DNA of 64,000 nucleotides, from positions 2,170,001 through 2,234,000 of the forward strand of contig NZ_CP035494.1 of NCBI RefSeq assembly GCF_004135285.1. Reading direction: 5' to 3'. The translations under genes and the position numbers were made by a program. The DNA is from Microbacterium protaetiae (GTDB taxonomy: Bacteria; Actinomycetota; Actinomycetes; Actinomycetales; Microbacteriaceae). The notes under the pieces are model-generated. The model did no database searches. It saw nothing but the letters and a program-made list of their open reading frames with translations, and was not told where the DNA came from. How positions within the stretch are numbered: position 1 is the stretch's first letter; the number at the start of each line of letters is the position of its first letter. Positions 59,786-64,000 of the stretch are shown in pieces.

Positions 59786-61234
59786 TCAGAACGGGTACCT
59801 CTCCACCGCGCTCTGCATCGTGATCCACTGCGTCTCTGTGAAGGTGTCCAGGCTGGCGTGCGGACCGCCGAATCGACCGCCTACCCCCGAAGCCTTTGAT
59901 CCGCCGAACGGGATCACCGCTTCGTCGTCGACCGTGGCGTCGTTGATGTGCACGGCGCCCGACTCGATCCGGTCGCACAGCTCGTACGCGGCGTACGGGT
60001 TGGAGGTGATGATCGACACCGATAGCCCGTACTCCGACGCGTTGATCACGTCGATCGCCTCGTCGACGTCGTCATAGATCTGCACCGGTGCGACAGGGCC
60101 GAAGATCTCCTCGGCCCATGCAGGATTGTCGGCTGCGACATCCGTCAACACCGTCGGCCGATAGAAGAGGCCGTCGTACTCTCCGCCGACCGCCAGCGTG
60201 GCGCCGTGCTCGACGGCCGCCGTGACGTACCCGTGCACGCGATCGCGCTGCTTCTCGTCGATGACCGGGCCCAGCGGCATCCCCTCTTCCGGATCACCGA
60301 CGGGGATGCCGCGGGCCTTCTGTGTCAGCGCGGCGACGTATTCGTCGGCGTGAGAACGGTGCACGAGGTGCCGACCGGTGGTCATGCAGATCTGCCCCTG
60401 GTGCAGGAATGACCCCCATGCGCCGACCGACGCTGCCGCCTGCACATCGGCGTCGGGCAGCACGAGCATCGCGTTGTTGCCGCCGAGTTCGAGGTGCACG
60501 CGCTTGAGCAGGGGAGCAGCCGCTGCGCCGATCTTGCGGCCGGCCGGCGTCGAGCCCGTGAATGAGATGCACGGGATGCCGGGGTGCACGACCAGCGCGG
60601 CGCCGAGCTCTCCACCTCCGGGCAGCACGTGCAGCACGCCCCGAGGCAGCCCTGCCTCTTCGAGCAGGGCCGCGAGGGCGAGCCCACCCGAGATCGACGT
60701 GCGCGGGTCGGGCTTGAGAATGACGGCGTTGCCGAGCGCCAGCGCCGGCGCGACCGACCGCATCGACAGGATCGCCGGAAAGTTGAACGGCGAGATCACC
60801 CCGACCACCCCCAGGGGAACGCGCCGGGCGATCGAGGTGCGGTCTTTGACGCTGCGCAGCAGCTCGCCGTAGGGGTGGGATGCCGCGGCCGCAGCCTCGT
60901 GCAACTCGCTGATCACCAGCCCGGCCTCGAAATCGGCCTTGCCGCTGCCCGACCCGCTCTCGGGGATGAGCACGCCGGTCAGGCGCGCCGGGTCGGACTC
61001 GAGCAGCTGCGCGGCCTTGAGCATGACTGCGGCCCGCGCGGCATAGGGCTGCTTCGCCCACGTCTTCTGCGCGGATGTGGCCGACGCCACCGCGCGGTCG
61101 AGGTCCGCGGCATCCGCCTGCGCAACGGTGTCGATTACGGCACCGGTTGCCGGAGCGATCACCGGCAGCGGGTCACCGCCGCCGGGCCGCCAGCCGTCGG
61201 AGAAGAGGGAGTTGTGCCAGGGGGAGGTGCTCAT
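59786..61234 (-). CDS. Benzaldehyde dehydrogenase-like aldehyde dehydrogenase
   Basis: A 482-residue ALDH-superfamily enzyme. General base Glu249 is in LELGGNNAM and nucleophile Cys283 in HQGQICMTTGR, with the NAD site FTGSTPAGRKIG and the substrate block SPFNFPAILSMRSVAPALALGNAVILKP. The overall pattern fits NAD-dependent benzaldehyde or vanillin dehydrogenases (XylC/Vdh group). The start MSTSPWHNSLF is the family opening, though the Shine-Dalgarno is weak. A 16-bp palindrome 28 bp upstream may be an operator. No other aromatic-pathway gene is adjacent. Confidence 0.87.
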   Translation of the reverse strand: MSTSPWHNSLFSDGWRPGGGDPLPVIAPATGAVIDTVAQADAADLDRAVASATSAQKTWAKQPYAARAAVMLKAAQLLESDPARLTGVLIPESGSGSGKADFEAGLVISELHEAAAAASHPYGELLRSVKDRTSIARRVPLGVVGVISPFNFPAILSMRSVAPALALGNAVILKPDPRTSISGGLALAALLEEAGLPRGVLHVLPGGGELGAALVVHPGIPCISFTGSTPAGRKIGAAAAPLLKRVHLELGGNNAMLVLPDADVQAAASVGAWGSFLHQGQICMTTGRHLVHRSHADEYVAALTQKARGIPVGDPEEGMPLGPVIDEKQRDRVHGYVTAAVEHGATLAVGGEYDGLFYRPTVLTDVAADNPAWAEEIFGPVAPVQIYDDVDEAIDVINASEYGLSVSIITSNPYAAYELCDRIESGAVHINDATVDDEAVIPFGGSKASGVGGRFGGPHASLDTFTETQWITMQSAVERYPF

Positions 61235-61261
61235 GCTGCTGAGCTTCACACGATGGATGCC

Positions 61262-61277
61262 GCGAGGCAAGCCTCGC
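61262..61277. promoter_or_regulatory. 16-bp palindrome upstream of the aldehyde dehydrogenase
   Basis: GCGAGGC-AA-GCCTCGC is perfectly symmetric and lies just upstream of the reverse-strand start codon. An operator is plausible. Confidence 0.45.
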
Positions 61278-61284
61278 ACAAAGT

Positions 61285-61322
61285 AAGGCCCGGTCAGAGA
61301 GGCTTACTGACCGGGCCTTTTC
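61285..61322 (+). terminator. Strong hairpin terminator
   Basis: A perfect 13-bp stem (AAGGCCCGGTCAG / CTGACCGGGCCTT), 9-nt loop, followed by TT and a pyrimidine run on the plus strand. No plus-strand gene ends here, so it may shield the aldehyde dehydrogenase promoter from readthrough or mark a lost gene. Confidence 0.75.
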
Positions 61323-61708
61323 CCTTGCACCAAGAGTGTCCTGCAATCACATGCCGGTGGCTGCCACAGCAAAACAACCACCGTGCGACAACTATATAAC
61401 GACGAGATAACGGAGGCCAGCCCTGAGCGTTATCTTTTCGTAATTCTTATGCAGCTCTCATGATTTGCATCAGTCGCGGCCCGTCCGGTCCAATGACACC
61501 CCATCTGTAGTTTCTGCCATCGAGTCTGTGGTCCTGACAGACGACCTGTAGTTTCTGCCAACCGATCTGTAGTCAGGACGTTAGGCCGGCCGTAGGTCGA
61601 TCCTGCCGAGCGTGGCGGCGCAGTCGTGTCATCTCAATAGATCGCGACGACGGCGAGATGATGTCCACGCTGCCCGCTGGAGCAACCGGGAAATGATTGA
61701 ATGGTCGG
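61323..61708. other. Intergenic region with degenerate repeats, no gene seen
   Basis: This stretch is less GC-rich than its surroundings. CTGTAGTTTCTGCCA occurs at 61505-61519 and 61546-61560 (41-bp period). Related CTGTGGTCCTGAC (61527-61539) and CTGTAGTCAGGAC (61567-61579) alternate with it, and GTCCTGAC/GTCAGGAC are mutually inverted. No credible open frame, tRNA or clear promoter is visible. Confidence 0.6.
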
Positions 61709-62758
61709 ATGTTGGAGCAGACGACTCAGAGCCGAGGCGTACGGCTGCGTCCCGGGGATCGGGTCGCGGTGCTTTCGCCTTCGTTTGCGGCTCCTGGCTT
61801 TGCTCCCATGGTGCATGACCAGGCGATGCGGAGAATCGAGACCGAACTGGGGCTGATCCCCGTCGAGTTCCCAACGACGCGAATGCTGGGCGCGTCGCCG
61901 GAGGCACGTGCTGCCGATGTCAATACTGCCTTCGCGGATACGACCATCCGCGCGATCTTCGCGAGCATCGGCGGCGACGATGAGATCACCGTGATTCCCT
62001 ACCTCGATGAGGCGGTCGCGATCGCGAACCCCAAGCCGTTCTTCGGCTACAGCGACAACACCAACCTCCTTAACTGGCTCTGGCAACTCGGCCTTCCTGC
62101 CTACTACGGTGGTTCGACTCAGGTTCACCTTGGCCCCGGGCCGAGGATCGATGCCGCGCACCTCGTCGGATTGCGAGCTGCGCTCTTCGATGGAGGAGAG
62201 ATTGAGATCACCGAACCTGGCGAGTCCGAGGACTTTGGGCCTGATTGGCTGACACCCGCGGCGCTTGTGGAGTTCGGTCAGCGAGAGGCAACAGAGAGCT
62301 GGACCTGGGCTGGCCCGGAACGGATCGCAGAGGGCAGGACTTGGGGCGGCTGCTTCGAGGTCGTGGATCAACTTGCCGTCGCGGGGCGGATGCCGACGTT
62401 GGAGTCGCTCCACGGATGCGTCCTGATCCTTGAGTCGAGCGAAGAGGCGCCGCCGGCGGTGCTCATCAAGCGCTGGATACGTGCTCTCGGCGAACGAGGA
62501 GTCCTCGGTGTCGTAGAGGCTGTAGTCGTCGCCCGCCCGCCGGTGAGCAGCCATGATGCCGTTCCCAATGCCGAGTCGCGTCGTCGGTTGCGTCAGGAAC
62601 AACGTGACGTCATCATCGCTGAAGTGAGCCGGTACAATCCCGACGCGGTCGTGTGTATCGGCCCCCCATTCGGTCACACGCGACCGCAGTGGATCGTTCC
62701 TTACGGCGGTACCGTACGACTAGACTCGGCATCGCGACGCCTCACCGCGGCCTACTGA
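61709..62758 (+). CDS. S66 family peptidase (MccF-like/LD-carboxypeptidase)
   Basis: A protein of 349 residues. The nucleophile Ser115 is in FFGYSDNTN; Glu241 in LILESSEE and His322 in PPFGHTRPQ complete the Ser-Glu-His triad of LD-carboxypeptidases and of MccF, which cleaves the amide in processed microcin C and so gives immunity. The N-terminal block LRPGDRVAVLSPSFAAPG and IRAIFASIGGDDEITVIPYLD are family features. There is no signal peptide. ATG 61709 is preferred over TTG 61697. Codon use is less GC-biased than in upstream genes. The next gene starts 3 bp after its stop. Confidence 0.88.
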   Translation: MLEQTTQSRGVRLRPGDRVAVLSPSFAAPGFAPMVHDQAMRRIETELGLIPVEFPTTRMLGASPEARAADVNTAFADTTIRAIFASIGGDDEITVIPYLDEAVAIANPKPFFGYSDNTNLLNWLWQLGLPAYYGGSTQVHLGPGPRIDAAHLVGLRAALFDGGEIEITEPGESEDFGPDWLTPAALVEFGQREATESWTWAGPERIAEGRTWGGCFEVVDQLAVAGRMPTLESLHGCVLILESSEEAPPAVLIKRWIRALGERGVLGVVEAVVVARPPVSSHDAVPNAESRRRLRQEQRDVIIAEVSRYNPDAVVCIGPPFGHTRPQWIVPYGGTVRLDSASRRLTAAY

Positions 62759-62761
62759 AAC

Positions 62762-63742
62762 ATGACGACCGGCAGCGGATCCCCCCGGCGGTACGTCATC
62801 GCGGCGATGCTCAACGGGATGGAAGTTGGGACGGAGTTCGATCGCACGCAGTGGCCGGCGCACGTGACCCTCGTGTCGAACTTCACCACTGAGGCGTCTA
62901 CCGCCAAGCTCGCAGCGAAGATGCGTCGCGCGCTCGCTCCGGAGCGACCGTTGCAACTCGAGTTCGGTGACACGGCGATGTTCGGCCGTGATCGGGACAT
63001 CCCGGTCAGATTGGTGCGGTCGGAGTCGGCGATAGGGCTGCACGAAGAGCTGATCGCCGAGCTTAGCGTGGACGCGCACATTGTCGCGGACGAACCCGCG
63101 TACTGGCACGCGGGCTATCGACCCCATGTGACGCTCACGCCGGCCCTCGGAGCCGGTGAGGCTCTGCCTCGAGTGTCACGAAACGTCGTCCTCGCCCGCT
63201 TGGACGGTGGTCGAGCGACGATCGTAGCCGCCGTGCGTCTCAGCGCCGGCGACGGGCCAGTGGTGGGCATCGATGTGCGCCGGGCAGACGCTGGCGATGC
63301 TCACGATCTGGCTCAGCTCAAGATCGAATGGGCGCAGGTCGACCCGTCACCGAATCGCCAGGAGGTCGACGAGTTCGCGGATGCTCTGTCGACCTGGATT
63401 GCGGGTCAGGACGACTTGCTCGTGGTGGAAGTGGCCGTTGCCGACGGTCAGATCGTCGGGATGGCGTGGATGGTGCTGTTCGAGCGCGCTCCGGATTTCG
63501 CCGATCGGCAGAGGCTCACGGCCGACATCCAGAGCGTCTATGTGACTCCAGCGCACCGGAATCGCGGAATCGGGCGCCGTCTTGTCGATGCGCTTTGCGA
63601 CGCTGCCGACGCGCGGAGCGTACCTCGGATCCTTGTGACCGCGAGCGCTCGGTCCGTACCTCTCTACGAGCGATCGGGCTTCGAGAGTTCGCCTCTCCTG
63701 CTGCAGCGCCGTGCGGGCCAGGTGGGCTTGGAGAGAGACTGA
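62762..63742 (+). CDS. 2H phosphoesterase-GNAT acetyltransferase fusion
   Basis: A 326-residue two-domain protein. Residues 1-165 have two H-x-T motifs, His34-Val-Thr (WPAHVTLVSNF) and His122-Val-Thr (YRPHVTLTP), with the spacing of 2H (LigT/2'-5' RNA ligase-like) phosphoesterases. Residues 168-326 are a GNAT domain with the acetyl-CoA motif VYVTPAHRNRGIGRRLVDAL and the end VPLYERSGFESSPLLL. It is unusual for these two folds to be joined. Being coupled to an MccF-like gene, it could acetylate and hydrolyse a nucleotidyl or aminoacyl-nucleotide compound; tRNA or nucleotide repair is an alternative. Confidence 0.8.
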   Translation: MTTGSGSPRRYVIAAMLNGMEVGTEFDRTQWPAHVTLVSNFTTEASTAKLAAKMRRALAPERPLQLEFGDTAMFGRDRDIPVRLVRSESAIGLHEELIAELSVDAHIVADEPAYWHAGYRPHVTLTPALGAGEALPRVSRNVVLARLDGGRATIVAAVRLSAGDGPVVGIDVRRADAGDAHDLAQLKIEWAQVDPSPNRQEVDEFADALSTWIAGQDDLLVVEVAVADGQIVGMAWMVLFERAPDFADRQRLTADIQSVYVTPAHRNRGIGRRLVDALCDAADARSVPRILVTASARSVPLYERSGFESSPLLLQRRAGQVGLERD

Positions 63743-63745
63743 ATC

Positions 63746-64000
63746 GTGCCCGACCGACCGGAAATCGTGTGCATCTGTGGTTCGTCGAGATTCGTCGAAA
63801 CGATGCGTTTGGCGAACCGCGAGCTGACTCTCCGTGGCATCATCGTGCTCGCGCCGGGCGAGATGAATGGAACCGTCTCCGAGAGCCAGAGGTCTGTGCT
63901 CGACGCCCTTCACCTGCGCAAGATCGATCTGGCGGATCGGGTTCTCGTCGTCAACCCGGGCGGCTACATCGGTGAGTCGACGAGCAGGGAGATCGCATAT
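63746..64000 (+). CDS. Nucleoside 2-deoxyribosyltransferase-like/SLOG-type protein, 3' end outside window
   Basis: The first 85 codons from GTG: VPDRPEIVCICGSSRFVETMRLANREL...GIIVLAPGEMN, then LDALHLRKIDLADRVLVVNPGGYIGESTSREIAY at the edge. CICGSSRF and VVNPGGYIGESTSREI are the nucleotide-binding and Glu-containing catalytic-type motifs of nucleoside 2-deoxyribosyltransferase-like proteins (Rossmannoid, SLOG-related). GGAGAGAG lies about 8-15 nt upstream. It starts 3 bp after the 2H-GNAT gene, so it belongs to the same operon. Confidence 0.75.
   Translation, partial: MPDRPEIVCICGSSRFVETMRLANRELTLRGIIVLAPGEMNGTVSESQRSVLDALHLRKIDLADRVLVVNPGGYIGESTSREIAY

Noticed and set aside
59648..59899. An 83-codon plus-strand frame after the PAS fragment.
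   Set aside because: Its 3' half is antisense to the aldehyde dehydrogenase end, and it shows no recognisable motif.

Overview
This is a 64-kb high-GC actinobacterial chromosome segment. Several features point to the family Microbacteriaceae, most probably Microbacterium or a close relative: the codon bias, the many ATGA/GTGA start-stop overlaps, TANNNT -10 boxes placed 6-7 nt before start codons (leaderless mRNAs), the 'GTTGAGCGAGCGCAGCGAGTCGAAAC' class of repeat (present here as a tandem array), and the arabinose, alditol and siderophore gene content. There is one tRNA (Arg, ACG), no rRNA, no CRISPR array and no integrated phage. One intact IS982-type insertion sequence is present.

Layout. 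0-5.6 kb: the tail of a duplicated ABC-2/YhgE-like membrane protein, a histidine phosphatase, a siderophore-interacting flavoprotein under a DtxR/IdeR iron box, a DHA2 drug/proton antiporter whose start codon sits directly behind a terminator-like hairpin (candidate attenuator), and a single-chain protein with two retropepsin-type DTGA motifs. 5.6-9.6 kb: LacI regulator, GH51 arabinofuranosidase and alditol oxidase. 9.6-27.1 kb: a large, tightly packed catabolic or modification island. It holds a CapA-like protein and an Abhydrolase_10 protein diverging from an Opp-type importer (one subunit is a permease-ATPase fusion), an alpha/beta hydrolase, MarR, a second (polar amino-acid type) importer, a family III CoA-transferase, two 2-hydroxyacyl-CoA-dehydratase-like proteins that have lost their iron-sulfur cysteines, an MFS exporter, and a second MarR homologous to the first. 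27.2-31.9 kb: a sugar epimerase diverging from araD-kinase-araA. Secreted arabinan breakdown (abfA) and intracellular arabinose conversion are therefore split across two loci.

32-40 kb: nitronate monooxygenase, AI-2E family transporter, DUF1992 protein, aldose epimerase, and a reverse-strand operon DUF4956 / VTC-domain / Cthe_2159-like lipoprotein. 40.3-41.2 kb: an extreme C-rich low-complexity stretch carrying two 67-bp palindromic elements, then tRNA-Arg and its terminator, then three 28-bp tandem repeats just before a histidine kinase-response regulator pair. 43-47.5 kb: a FadR-type regulator divergent from an Ehu-type (ectoine-like) ABC importer. 47.5-52 kb: MarR diverging from a SnoaL-like protein through a long palindrome, then prolyl oligopeptidase and serine dehydratase from back-to-back leaderless promoters.

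52-60 kb is a decaying zone: truncated ends of a GH2 glycosidase and of a DUF2804 protein, the IS element, a TetR gene, an internally deleted FAD monooxygenase, a leaderless ABC exporter with its MarR, a DUF2207 protein, five 23-bp tandem repeats and a PAS fragment. 59.8-64 kb: a benzaldehyde-dehydrogenase-like enzyme, a repeat-bearing intergenic stretch, then a run of three genes: an MccF-like S66 peptidase, a 2H-phosphoesterase/GNAT fusion, and the start of a nucleoside-deoxyribosyltransferase-like (SLOG-type) gene. This run resembles an immunity module against nucleotide-peptide antibiotics.

The observations most worth following are the cysteine-less dehydratase-like pair in its transporter/CoA-transferase island, and the MccF / 2H-GNAT / SLOG group. 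All family calls come from reading the translated sequence by eye. No database search was run.
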